In this document: in pieces, positions 27,172-35,982 of the stretch
Layout of the letters: each line of letters begins with the position of its first letter
Numbering within the stretch: the stretch's first letter is position 1
Origin: Chloroflexi bacterium HGW-Chloroflexi-3
GTDB taxonomy: Bacteria > Chloroflexota > Anaerolineae > Anaerolineales > Anaerolineaceae
Assembly (NCBI GenBank): GCA_002842045.1
Contig: PHBX01000012.1
Coordinates: 1 to 64,000 of the forward strand
Reading direction: 5' to 3'
DNA length: 64,000 nt
The notes under the pieces: model-generated
The model's database searches: none
The model's input: only the letters and a program-made list of their open reading frames with translations
What the model was told of the DNA's origin: nothing
Position numbers and translations under genes: made by a program

Positions 27172-27978
27172 TTAATAGAGCTTGTTGTAATCAACTTTTT
27201 CGAAAATGGATAATTTCCCACCAATGGTCGCATCCAGCACTTTTCGTCCATCTTTTTCAAATGCTTCTTTTGCCATCCGGTACCCCACTTCTGACATTTC
27301 TAAATCAGGCAACTGCCATCGAAAGCCTTTTCCAAAGTAACCTGGGTGAAAATGGTTGGGATCATCTCCCAGGGAGATGATCGTCGTATTCGCTTTTCCT
27401 TTTGTTTCGAAATTATGGTCGACACCGATTAATATTACTTCGCTAAATCCCATATAATATGCAATTTGTAATGCTACATAAGTGACGGTCGCACTTTCCC
27501 ACAAACGATTTCGGATATCTTTTGCAAATTTTGGTTCAGTGTAGGTTGTATACAGGAAGAACAAGTTCTCCTGTTGCGTTAACCAACGCTTTCCGGCTCG
27601 CCAGGAAACAAATCGAGGGATTTGTAATTCCAGAATTTCATTTGCACATTGTTCAATGACCAGGTCGTTGACTGATACATAATAACTGGTTTCAAAGCCC
27701 ATATCATCAAAGGCAAGATAAATCCGGTTCATTCCAAATGTATATTCATGTTTTAATTTTGTCAGATCAGTCTGTTTCAAACTAGGCCCATTTCCTAATA
27801 TGAAACATCGTTTTCCTTGATGAATGTTGCGAAACTGTTCAAGACTCTTGCGAGATGTGATTCGCCAGGAATCAAAATATGCTTCTGGAATTTCATTGCT
27901 TCGTTTGAAAAAATCTAACGAATCCCTTACGGCATTTAACACTGGCACCGGAAGAATTTTTTTGATCTGATTTTTCAT
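27172..27978 (-). CDS. DUF115/Maf-like protein, candidate nonulosonic-acid transferase
   Basis: 268 residues. The segment CFILGNGPSLKQTDLTKLK followed by FGMNRIYLAF and YYVSVNDLVI is the signature of the DUF115 (MAF_flag10) fold. Maf proteins attach pseudaminic or legionaminic acid to flagellins, while other DUF115 members work in lipid or pterin metabolism. Here the domain stands alone and sits in an operon with two NeuB-type synthases, which favours glycan transfer. The end lies 46 bases before the next gene; the start is 3 bases after the SDR stop. Confidence 0.7.
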   Translation of the reverse strand: MKNQIKKILPVPVLNAVRDSLDFFKRSNEIPEAYFDSWRITSRKSLEQFRNIHQGKRCFILGNGPSLKQTDLTKLKHEYTFGMNRIYLAFDDMGFETSYYVSVNDLVIEQCANEILELQIPRFVSWRAGKRWLTQQENLFFLYTTYTEPKFAKDIRNRLWESATVTYVALQIAYYMGFSEVILIGVDHNFETKGKANTTIISLGDDPNHFHPGYFGKGFRWQLPDLEMSEVGYRMAKEAFEKDGRKVLDATIGGKLSIFEKVDYNKLY

Positions 27979-27980
27979 TA

Positions 27981-28718
27981 CTACTCCGTACTCAGCTTCG
28001 CTGTAGCTCCACCATCCACAACAATGGACTGTCCAGTCATAAAGGAGGATTGTTCGTCATCAGCCAAAAAATAAATAGCATGCGCAATCTCGGATGGCAT
28101 ACCAATGCGACCATTTACAGTCCGTTTTGCCAGATTTTCCAGGCGTATCTGATCGAGGTGAGCTGAAAGCATGGGAGTATCTACAGCACCTGGAAGGATG
28201 GCATTCACCCTGATATTATCCTGCGCAAACTCTATTGCCATGGATCGTGTCAGTGCAAGCAAGCCCCCTTTACTGGCTGCATAACTGCCCACACCAGAAG
28301 ATGTAGCAATTGCATGCACAGAAGAAACATTTACGATTGCTCCCCCACCCTTATTTTTTAATAAAGGATATGCCAATTTTGCCCCTAAAAATACTGACCT
28401 TAAATTTGATGCCATGACAGCATCCCATTCTTCGACTGACGTTTCCAGCAACGGTTTTACTACTTGAAGAGCAGCATTATTAATCACCGCATCCAAGGAA
28501 ACGGTAAAATTCCTGACAGAGGAATAAATCTCCTCAAGCTGGGTTGGATCAGATATATCAGCCTGAATAAATAAGCCATGGCTTGGAAATGATTCACCAA
28601 ATTCATTTCGATCAACACCAATTACGATCCAACCTTTTTCATTAAACAATTGGACGGTCGCCCGGCCCATTCCACCAGCCGCACCTGTTATTAACATGAC
28701 TCTCGGATTTCTATTCAT
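27981..28718 (-). CDS. Short-chain dehydrogenase/reductase
   Basis: 245 residues, classical SDR: cofactor loop TGAAGGMGRA, NNAAL, catalytic Ser in NVSS and YAASK with the Tyr/Lys pair, C-terminal GQSIVVDGGA. A basic residue after beta-2 (GVDRNE) suggests an NAD(H)-type Asp at the strand end. Probably oxidises or reduces a sugar or sugar-nucleotide intermediate of this operon. It lies 12 bases after the 2-hydroxyacid dehydrogenase gene. Confidence 0.88.
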   Translation of the reverse strand: MNRNPRVMLITGAAGGMGRATVQLFNEKGWIVIGVDRNEFGESFPSHGLFIQADISDPTQLEEIYSSVRNFTVSLDAVINNAALQVVKPLLETSVEEWDAVMASNLRSVFLGAKLAYPLLKNKGGGAIVNVSSVHAIATSSGVGSYAASKGGLLALTRSMAIEFAQDNIRVNAILPGAVDTPMLSAHLDQIRLENLAKRTVNGRIGMPSEIAHAIYFLADDEQSSFMTGQSIVVDGGATAKLSTE

Positions 28719-28730
28719 TATTTCCTGCCA

Positions 28731-29702
28731 TTAATTGATTTTAAAATTGTCTAAGCCTGTTGGTTCAATCCCTAATCCAATCAAAAGATTTTTGATGGTG
28801 TTCCAGTGGACTCTTTCCCAGGCTTGTGGACTGGAGTTTGAATTGTGTGGTGCCAGCATCACATTGTCCATGGATAATAATGGAGAATCAAGCGGTAATG
28901 GTTCAATTTCAAATACATCCAGTGCTGCACCAGCTAATTGCCTTGCTTGTAGCTTTGCAACCAATGCTATTTCATCAACAATAGGTCCTCTTGCGGTATT
29001 GATTAAAACAGCTTCCCTTTTTACATAGCTAAGAGTTTCTTGATTAATTAGATGTATACTGGTCGGATTCAAATCACAATTGACACTGATGAAATCAGAT
29101 TGTCTCATTAATTCTTCAAGCGAAACCATCGTCAATCCCTGTTCAAGGATAAAATCAGGTTCAATGTCACGGATATCATTACCCAGGAGTTTCATCCCAA
29201 ATACTTTTGCCCGTCTAATCACTGCTTTCCCCACATTACCAATCCCAATTACCCCAAGGGTACATTCACTTAATGATCGTCCTGGAATTTTATCCCATTC
29301 ACCTGATTTTATAGCAGCATCCATCCAGGGTAACCGCCGGGCGAACGCCAGAATATATCCAATAACACTATCAGAAACCGGCAGCGTGAAGGCATTCGGA
29401 GTATTTCCAACCATTACACCGACTGAACTGGCATAAGATATATCGATCGAGTCAATTCCCGTTCCCCATTTAGAAATTACTTTCAACCGTGGTAGGCATG
29501 CATCAATCACTTTTTTTGTAAAGCGATCATCACCACAAATGGCTCCATCAATCTGTCCGGAAAATTTCAGAATCTCCTCTTCAGATAATCGCTCATGCAC
29601 TTCAGGGACAATCACATCGATGCCATATGATTTTAAGACAGGAATAAATCTTTCTTTAAATGGAATCATATAAGGTGCAGATAGCAAAACTGTTGGTTTC
29701 AT
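28731..29702 (-). CDS. D-isomer-specific 2-hydroxyacid dehydrogenase
   Basis: 323 residues of the phosphoglycerate-dehydrogenase-like family. NAD loop GIGNVGKAV, the NTARGPIVDE segment with the catalytic Arg, the Glu of VFEIEPLP and the His of APHNSNS form the usual catalytic set, although that His is followed by NSNS rather than the common IG. Together with the neighbouring SDR and cytidylyltransferase it may make an unusual acid sugar. Substrate unassigned; SerA itself is less likely in this setting. Confidence 0.85.
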   Translation of the reverse strand: MKPTVLLSAPYMIPFKERFIPVLKSYGIDVIVPEVHERLSEEEILKFSGQIDGAICGDDRFTKKVIDACLPRLKVISKWGTGIDSIDISYASSVGVMVGNTPNAFTLPVSDSVIGYILAFARRLPWMDAAIKSGEWDKIPGRSLSECTLGVIGIGNVGKAVIRRAKVFGMKLLGNDIRDIEPDFILEQGLTMVSLEELMRQSDFISVNCDLNPTSIHLINQETLSYVKREAVLINTARGPIVDEIALVAKLQARQLAGAALDVFEIEPLPLDSPLLSMDNVMLAPHNSNSSPQAWERVHWNTIKNLLIGLGIEPTGLDNFKIN

Positions 29703-29733
29703 AATTCTCCCAGGAAGTTGGTATCGATATGGA

Positions 29734-30423
29734 TTATACCAAATCGCTTTTGGACTGATGAGAAATCATTAAATCAGCTAAAAGAAAATCAAGTTCCTCA
29801 TCAATGTCAAATGCTTCCGAACGATCTACATCAAACATCATGGGTCTTTCACCAATTCGATTCCGGTGTTCTACCAATGTTCTTCTCTGAAATAGGTAAA
29901 TACAGGAGTTTTCTTCATAAATTGGAGGGAGATCCTGGGTTCTTAACAAAATAGATGGATTATGGTTGATCGGCCTGGTCAATTGATCCCAAAATCGTGT
30001 ATGAAGTGTCGTTACCGAAAAAAGTGAATCATATGCCGGCATATTGTCACATAACTGGTTAATAGCTCTTGAGATTGTCTCAGGTTTTAAAAGGGGGTTG
30101 GTACTGTGAGTCTGCAAATATAAATCGGCTTCAATTTTATCGGTATCATGTAATAAAATTTCATTCATCGGGATTGTATCTACGCGTAAATGCTCTGGTC
30201 TGTGAATGACCTTTATGGATGGAAAGTAAATTTTTATCCCCTCAATAATTTTTTCACTATCCGTGTCAACAACGATTTGGTCGATTTCCGGTACTGCCAG
30301 CAAACTGGATAAAATATAAAAGTATAAAGGTTTTCCGGCAATCAATCGAAAATTCTTTTCAGGAACTCTAACCGAATGATGACGCATAGGAACTAAAGCC
30401 GCAATTTTCATTTTTTTGTTCAT
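29734..30423 (-). CDS. Acylneuraminate cytidylyltransferase family protein
   Basis: 229 residues; GT-A-like nucleotidyltransferase of the CMP-sialate synthetase group. The N-terminal loop is VPMRHHSVRVPEKNFRLIAGKPL, where the usual ARxGSKxxPxKN is altered (RHHSVRVPEKN), then QTHSTNPLLKPETI and FDVDRSEAFDID. It would activate an acidic sugar as a CMP derivative. It overlaps the GT2 gene upstream (ATGA) and is one of three such enzymes in the operon. The altered loop could mean a different substrate. Confidence 0.83.
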   Translation of the reverse strand: MNKKMKIAALVPMRHHSVRVPEKNFRLIAGKPLYFYILSSLLAVPEIDQIVVDTDSEKIIEGIKIYFPSIKVIHRPEHLRVDTIPMNEILLHDTDKIEADLYLQTHSTNPLLKPETISRAINQLCDNMPAYDSLFSVTTLHTRFWDQLTRPINHNPSILLRTQDLPPIYEENSCIYLFQRRTLVEHRNRIGERPMMFDVDRSEAFDIDEELDFLLADLMISHQSKSDLV

Positions 30424-31379
30424 TTCTCATCCCTTCCAGATAATTCCTGATAATGAATCGGTTTGATTTCGCGTTCCATTTGTTTAATCTGATGACCGTT
30501 TCTGGGATAGTAAAAAGTCTGTTTTAATTGCCATGTCAAAGGGCCTGATTGATGATATCCCCGGTAAGTTCCATAAAATTGGTTCCAGCGAAATCCAAAC
30601 ACACTCTTCCAAACCTTATTTAATATTTTATCCCTTCTGGCAATTTTCAGATCATTTTTTACATTCGAAAAGAATGCGGATAATAGATCGAAAATACCAA
30701 ATTGTTCTTGAGGATAAATCATTTTAAACGCCATGCCTTCCCGGCGATACCGATTGGAAATCCCACGCCAGGATTCATTATGAACGTGAATGATTTCTGC
30801 TTCAGCCACGTATGTAATTCGATACCCCTGTTCATGAGCCCAACGTGCCCAGGCTAAATCTTCCAGACCAGGTAAGGTCTCATTATACGCATTTTGTTCC
30901 CAGGTTTTTTTTCGAATGGCTGCATTGGCATTATTACAGAACGGGTGATCCTGATTATAGGTTGAGATATCTGGAAACCAATGTTCAAAAATTCTATGCT
31001 CTGAAAATTGTGTGGTTTCCATTCCGCGTTGTTTACCATAACTGATAGCCACTTTTTCATCTTCAAATGGTTCTATAAGTCGTTCCAACCAGTCTGGATA
31101 AACCGGGTAAACATGTGCACTTGCAATAATAACAAAATCTGCATTTGCATGTGAGATTCCCAGATTAAGCGATCTTCCAAATGTAAAATCTTGAGGTTGG
31201 ATATTCACAATTTGAACGCCATATTCAGTTGCAATCTCAACGGTACGGTCAGATGAACCAGAATCAACCAGAATGACTTGCACATCCTGAATACTTTGAT
31301 GGCGAATTCCATCCAATAGTCTGGTTATGTGTTTTTCTTCATTGAAAGCGCGAATGACGATAGAACAGGTAGGTTTCAT
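30420..31379 (-). CDS. Family 2 glycosyltransferase
   Basis: 319 residues from the ATG at 31379, which overlaps the stop of the preceding gene; a longer in-frame start at 31466 would run through that gene and is rejected. CSIVIRAFNEEKHITRLLDG, VILVDSGSSDRTVE, IIASAHVYP and the later GLEDLAWARWAHEQGY match GT2 enzymes of the rhamnosyl/mannosyl type. The usual DxD is replaced by SAH, as in a subgroup of these proteins. C-terminal 80 residues are basic and helical. Confidence 0.88.
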   Translation of the reverse strand: MKPTCSIVIRAFNEEKHITRLLDGIRHQSIQDVQVILVDSGSSDRTVEIATEYGVQIVNIQPQDFTFGRSLNLGISHANADFVIIASAHVYPVYPDWLERLIEPFEDEKVAISYGKQRGMETTQFSEHRIFEHWFPDISTYNQDHPFCNNANAAIRKKTWEQNAYNETLPGLEDLAWARWAHEQGYRITYVAEAEIIHVHNESWRGISNRYRREGMAFKMIYPQEQFGIFDLLSAFFSNVKNDLKIARRDKILNKVWKSVFGFRWNQFYGTYRGYHQSGPLTWQLKQTFYYPRNGHQIKQMEREIKPIHYQELSGRDEK

Positions 31380-32983
31380 CTTTCCAATTCGAAAGCTGTT
31401 TCTTTCAAAATCCCTTCTGAAATTATTCGTAAAGATTCGGAATTTTCTGGGAGAAGATCTTGCCAATTAAAATCTTTTAATTGAACATACCCTTTCCAGA
31501 CCCGATCCTCTTCCAAAAATTGATCAAAAGGCAATGATACTCGATACAACTGGGTATACATGAATTTTCTTGTGTTTTCAATAAATTTATCAGGCATTGA
31601 CACTTGTTCTGCATCCAGAAAATCTACAAAAGTCTTGATGAATTCATTTCGATTTTTGGGGAAGTAAACTGTCTCTATCTGTGTAAAACGTGATTTACCT
31701 GCACATAATACAGGAATTCCTAACAATGTCGCCTCTAAACCTATTGTGGAGTTATAAATCATCACAAATTTAGATTTTTGAATTAGCTCATATGAGCTGA
31801 AATATTCAGTTGCATCAACGAACACAACATTTTCCAGCGCATCCACCCGATTCAATTTTGCCCATTCAGCAACAGATTCACGGCTAGCTTTTCCTGGCCT
31901 GGCTTCATCAGGGTGAGCACGAATGACAAATAACGTCTCTGGATTTTTTTGGATAATGGTCAAAACCTGATCCAGCCAATCAAACATATGATTAAATATC
32001 ACATTTGCATGAGACTGGCTCGTATCAAAAATTACATTCGTAAAAATTGGAACGATTTGTTTAAACTTAGTTGATAATTTATTAAATGAATCACTTAAGG
32101 TTCGCATGGTAGGCCAGAAACGCACACCTGCCATAGTAAAATTGCCTTGAAATCTCTGTTCAAGATATTGGTCAAGAATTTTATTCTGATTTTCTTTGAG
32201 TGAAAAATTCTTCGCTATTTTAATCGGATAGGCGGTTGCATGATCATAGGTAAAGTAAGCACTGAATGGTTGTAATCCGACTTCATGCGTAATAACCGGA
32301 ATATTATTTTTTTGAGCTATCCATCGAACTGTCGCTTCAGGAAAAGACATACCATTAAATAAAACTACTTTTTGTGGGTTTTCTTTCTCCATTAATTTGT
32401 AAAACTGAGAAGCGATGCTTTCTGCAGCAAGAATATAATCTCTGAACAATGTTTTGGTCTCTTCATTATCTGGTAAATGATAACAGCGTAAAACCCAGCG
32501 AATAGCAGGTAATACCAACACTCCAAAAGGAATTTCATGATATTTGTACTCAGATAATTGTTGGATGGATAAATCAGAAATTTGTTTTTTAATTTCTGAT
32601 GAAGATTGATTTCCAAACCAGGTAACCTCTGAATACTTATACATTCTCTTTGATTGTCTGATACAAATTGTGCAGGGAGGGTTATCTAATGGTTGGTTGA
32701 GAATACTCCCCAACATGCAATGATCCATCCCGGCATCACAAACAAATTGAATAACGGGTACTCCCTGTAATTGAAGGCTCCATTTCGTGATCAAAGCAAA
32801 TCCAGCGTTTAAACTCATCCCTTGCAAGCGAGTCGACACACCCATAAATACCACAGGCTGCTGGTTGCTCAATTTTGATTGCTTTTTGATCTCTTCTGCC
32901 AGTTTCGCCAGGCGCTTATCATTTGCATTATGAATCCATCGTTGTCGAACACCAGCTTTGATCTTTTTAAACTTTTGAATCAT
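31376..32983 (-). CDS. Large capsule-type glycosyltransferase-like protein (535 aa)
   Basis: The protein looks like a two-domain GT-B-type transferase from capsule loci: an N-terminal half with ALITKWSLQLQGVPVIQFVCDAG and a CxxC pair (CTICIRQ), and a C-terminal half with FVIRAHPDEARPG, SKFVMIYNSTIGLEATLLGIPVLCAG, which resembles the CDP-glycerol/KpsC-type donor site. I cannot name the donor. It overlaps NeuB-type gene 32983 by one base. The same architecture recurs at 36972 and 46201. Confidence 0.7.
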   Translation of the reverse strand: MIQKFKKIKAGVRQRWIHNANDKRLAKLAEEIKKQSKLSNQQPVVFMGVSTRLQGMSLNAGFALITKWSLQLQGVPVIQFVCDAGMDHCMLGSILNQPLDNPPCTICIRQSKRMYKYSEVTWFGNQSSSEIKKQISDLSIQQLSEYKYHEIPFGVLVLPAIRWVLRCYHLPDNEETKTLFRDYILAAESIASQFYKLMEKENPQKVVLFNGMSFPEATVRWIAQKNNIPVITHEVGLQPFSAYFTYDHATAYPIKIAKNFSLKENQNKILDQYLEQRFQGNFTMAGVRFWPTMRTLSDSFNKLSTKFKQIVPIFTNVIFDTSQSHANVIFNHMFDWLDQVLTIIQKNPETLFVIRAHPDEARPGKASRESVAEWAKLNRVDALENVVFVDATEYFSSYELIQKSKFVMIYNSTIGLEATLLGIPVLCAGKSRFTQIETVYFPKNRNEFIKTFVDFLDAEQVSMPDKFIENTRKFMYTQLYRVSLPFDQFLEEDRVWKGYVQLKDFNWQDLLPENSESLRIISEGILKETAFELER

Positions 32984-33861
32984 CAGAAGGAAGTAACCCT
33001 GCGCAATTTCTGTAAGGATGATTTTTCACTATCGTAAACTTTTTTAACTCCATCCCCCAGGGCTTGCTCGGTAACTCGAATATATTTGACCAGTTTTTCC
33101 ATTCCTTGCGGTTCTACAGATGCAGCTTGGTCAGATCCCCACATTGCTCTATCCAATGTGATGTGCCGTTCCACCAGACATGCACCCAATGCCACAGCAA
33201 CTGCTGAAGGCACCAGACCGACTTCATGCCCGGAATATCCGATTGGACAATCGAATTCATTTCGCAAAGTTTCAATCATCCGTAAATTCAATTCATCCGG
33301 AGGGCATGGGTATGCGCTGGTGGTATGGGTGATAACCAGATTTTCACTTCCGATTTCCTGGATGGCAGTTCGAATCTGATCCATCGTGGACATGCCTGTT
33401 GATAGAATCAGTGGTCGTCCAGTTGATCTTAGTTTCTTCAACAAAGGCAGATCTGTCATTGAAGCAGAAGGCACCTTATAACAGGCTGGAGAAAATTGCT
33501 CCATGAAATCCACTGAAGGCTCGTCCCAGACGGAAACAAACCACGTAATTCCTAATTCTTTACATAATTTATCGATTTCACGATAATCCTGTTCACCAAA
33601 TTCAACCTTATATCGATAATCCAGATAGCTGATGTATCCCCAGGGGGTATCACGCATTTGGGATTGTTGTTCCTTTGGAACACAGATTTCAGGTGTCCTT
33701 TTTTGGAATTTGACAGCATCTAACCCTGCCAGATATGCTTCTTTAATTAATTTTTTGGCTATTTGTAATTCACCATTGTGATTGATTCCGATTTCTCCAA
33801 TAATATAAACTGGATAACCTTCACCAACCATTTTATTATCGATTTGTATCGCTTTTGTCAT
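32983..33861 (-). CDS. NeuB-type nonulosonic acid synthase, short form
   Basis: 292 residues. It has the NeuB barrel signatures EIGINHNGELQIAKKLI, AVKFQKRTPE, PSASMTDLPLL, LSTGMST, and GYSGHEVG with ERHITLDRAMWGSDQ at the end of the barrel. Such enzymes condense an aldose (ManNAc or related) with phosphoenolpyruvate to a C9 acid. The C-terminal SAF (antifreeze-like) domain that usually closes the active site of the partner subunit is absent, and the protein ends about 50 residues early. It sits 14 bases after the CMP-transferase/phosphatase fusion. Confidence 0.88.
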   Translation of the reverse strand: MTKAIQIDNKMVGEGYPVYIIGEIGINHNGELQIAKKLIKEAYLAGLDAVKFQKRTPEICVPKEQQSQMRDTPWGYISYLDYRYKVEFGEQDYREIDKLCKELGITWFVSVWDEPSVDFMEQFSPACYKVPSASMTDLPLLKKLRSTGRPLILSTGMSTMDQIRTAIQEIGSENLVITHTTSAYPCPPDELNLRMIETLRNEFDCPIGYSGHEVGLVPSAVAVALGACLVERHITLDRAMWGSDQAASVEPQGMEKLVKYIRVTEQALGDGVKKVYDSEKSSLQKLRRVTSF

Positions 33862-33875
33862 TTATACTCCTTTGT

Positions 33876-35117
33876 TCATGATCTTCTGGATTGTAACAAC
33901 AAGTCACAAACCTCACGTACAGCTCCCTGTCCTCCATTATGCCGCAGGACAATGTCAGCCTGTCGCAAAGCTACTGGATGCGCATCAGCAACTGCGAATG
34001 AACATCCTACCACAGGGAAACAGGGCAAGTCATTAATGTCATTGCCAACATAAATAACCTGTGTAGGATTGATCTCATGATCCATTAAATATTTTTTTAG
34101 AACAATTGATTTTTCATCAATACCTTGAATAACCGGTAGATTCAATTTTTTACAGCGAGCCTGGACCACCGGATTTTTTTCAGAAGACAGGACAATCATT
34201 TTATAACCAGCTTTTTGTAACATATTCACACCCATTCCATCCCGGCGATTAGCTGCTACCATTTCCACACCATCCTGGTTTACATAGACTCGGTCATCCG
34301 TCATAACCCCGTCAAAATCAAAAACAACCAGTTCAACGATTTCCGGAATTGGTCTTCTTTTATTTCCCGGGACAACCATCTCCAGACCACCATACCAGAC
34401 CAACCATTCAGCTCTTTGCCAATCGGATGGCTTATCGATATCCACTGTAAAATCCGGATTTATATGGATAGGTTTAATTTTACTTCCAGACATCGATTTT
34501 TTTTCAAGGATAACATTCGTGCGAATGACATCAATATGGCCTGTTTGCCAATAAGTATCCGGTAATGCTTGTCGCGCTGAATTGTATGGTTCATTGATCC
34601 CATCAACACTTAATAAACCTGTCATCAACTTACTGACCGGATCAATTCTCCACATTTTATAGGGATTTTGCCCCGAAGGAACCACCCCACGAACAGAATC
34701 AATCGCAGGATCACTTAATATGATCTCGATTGCTTCATCGACAAGGTTTACTGGTCGAATGGGAGAAGTTGGTCGTAATTGAACAACCAGATCTGGAACA
34801 TAATTCTCTGATTCCAGAAGCGTTTTGAGAAGATTTTCGAAAACCGGAAAATCCAGCGTGGAATCCTGTGCAAATTCTGAAGGGCGCAGAAATGGAACTT
34901 CTGCCCCAAAAGCTCTGGCCACGTTCGCAATTTCCTCGTCATCTGTGGAAACGATGGTCCTGGTAACGTATTTGGAATTTAATGCTGCCTGAATGCTATA
35001 TGCAATTAATGGATACCCAGCAAAGTTTTTGATATTCTTTCGGGGTATTCCCTTTGATCCTCCCCTGGCTGGGATCACCGCCAGAATTTCAAGGCTTGCT
35101 TCTACCATGCTGTCCAT
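33876..35117 (-). CDS. Fused acylneuraminate cytidylyltransferase and KdsC-type phosphatase
   Basis: 413 residues. Residues 1-245 are a CMP-nonulosonate synthetase (VIPARGGSKGIPRKN, QLRPTSPIRP, GHIDVIRT, FTVDIDKPSD). Residues 258-413 are a HAD phosphatase like KdsC or the C-terminus of animal CMP-sialate synthetase: DFDGVMTDD with Asp267 and Asp269, SSEKNPVV, GNDINDLPCF. The fusion joins removal of the phosphate left by a synthase using a sugar phosphate to activation with CTP. The start overlaps the SDR gene's stop by 16 bases; an ATG three codons later is possible. Confidence 0.92.
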   Translation of the reverse strand: MDSMVEASLEILAVIPARGGSKGIPRKNIKNFAGYPLIAYSIQAALNSKYVTRTIVSTDDEEIANVARAFGAEVPFLRPSEFAQDSTLDFPVFENLLKTLLESENYVPDLVVQLRPTSPIRPVNLVDEAIEIILSDPAIDSVRGVVPSGQNPYKMWRIDPVSKLMTGLLSVDGINEPYNSARQALPDTYWQTGHIDVIRTNVILEKKSMSGSKIKPIHINPDFTVDIDKPSDWQRAEWLVWYGGLEMVVPGNKRRPIPEIVELVVFDFDGVMTDDRVYVNQDGVEMVAANRRDGMGVNMLQKAGYKMIVLSSEKNPVVQARCKKLNLPVIQGIDEKSIVLKKYLMDHEINPTQVIYVGNDINDLPCFPVVGCSFAVADAHPVALRQADIVLRHNGGQGAVREVCDLLLQSRRS

Positions 35118-35926
35118 CCACCATCAACCACTAAATTAGCTCCAGTCATATAAGAGGATGCGTCAGAAGCCAGGAATAAGCATGCGCCATTCATCTCATC
35201 CTGATCAGCCATCCTTCCCAAAACTGTTCTGGCTGAGTAGCGTTCTGTAAAAGTTTCATCATGTTGGTTGTATACTCCACCAGGTGTCAGTGCATTTACT
35301 CGAATTTGAGTCCCCATATAGTATGTTGCCAGATATTTGGTCAAACCTAACACCCCGGCTTTTGACACAGTGTAAAAAACAGGTTTATATTGTTTGGGTT
35401 GTCCATCCCGCTCATATAATCGCTGATCAGGTCCAACCAGACCATAGGTCGAACAAATATTAACAATCGAACCCTTATTGTGCTTCAGCATCTCTTTCAC
35501 GGCAGCCTGACAACACAAAAACATACCTGTAAGGTTCACATCCAACGCTGATCTAAACATATCGACAGGATAATCTTCAAAACTATTATTATGTTGACCT
35601 ACATGTTCATGATCAAATTTTGGATCCATAGCGGCACTGTTAATGAGTGCACTTAAGATCCCAAATTCCTTGATGGTAATTGCGACCAGGTTTTCAACAG
35701 AACTTTTGTCTGTTACATCTACCTGGACACCTATCGCTTGATATCCGGATTTCCTTAATCCAATGGCAACTTCTTCAGCTTTATCGATCAACAAGTCAGC
35801 AACCACCACACCTGCACCTGCTTCAGCAAGAGTCTTTGAGAATTGACGCCCTAAGAGACCAGCCCCACCTGTAACGATCACTGCCTTGTTCTTCATGTCA
35901 AATTTTTCAAAAATATTACCTATCAT
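35102..35926 (-). CDS. PtmA-like short-chain dehydrogenase
   Basis: 274 residues from the ATG at 35926, which has AGAGGA 4 bases upstream; the frame opens 39 bases earlier. SDR motifs GGAGLLGR, NSAAMDPKF, STYGLVGPDQ, YTVSKAG, and the C-terminal SSYMTGANLVVDGGWTAW closely follow the PtmA family, which in Campylobacter belongs to legionaminic acid biosynthesis on flagellin. It would act on a sugar or sugar nucleotide on the way to a nonulosonic acid. The gap to the Gfo/Idh gene upstream is 56 bases. Confidence 0.82.
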   Translation of the reverse strand: MIGNIFEKFDMKNKAVIVTGGAGLLGRQFSKTLAEAGAGVVVADLLIDKAEEVAIGLRKSGYQAIGVQVDVTDKSSVENLVAITIKEFGILSALINSAAMDPKFDHEHVGQHNNSFEDYPVDMFRSALDVNLTGMFLCCQAAVKEMLKHNKGSIVNICSTYGLVGPDQRLYERDGQPKQYKPVFYTVSKAGVLGLTKYLATYYMGTQIRVNALTPGGVYNQHDETFTERYSARTVLGRMADQDEMNGACLFLASDASSYMTGANLVVDGGWTAW

Positions 35927-35982
35927 CGTATCCTCTAATTGAATGTTAATAATTTTTTCGAACAATTTCTAAATCATAATGA

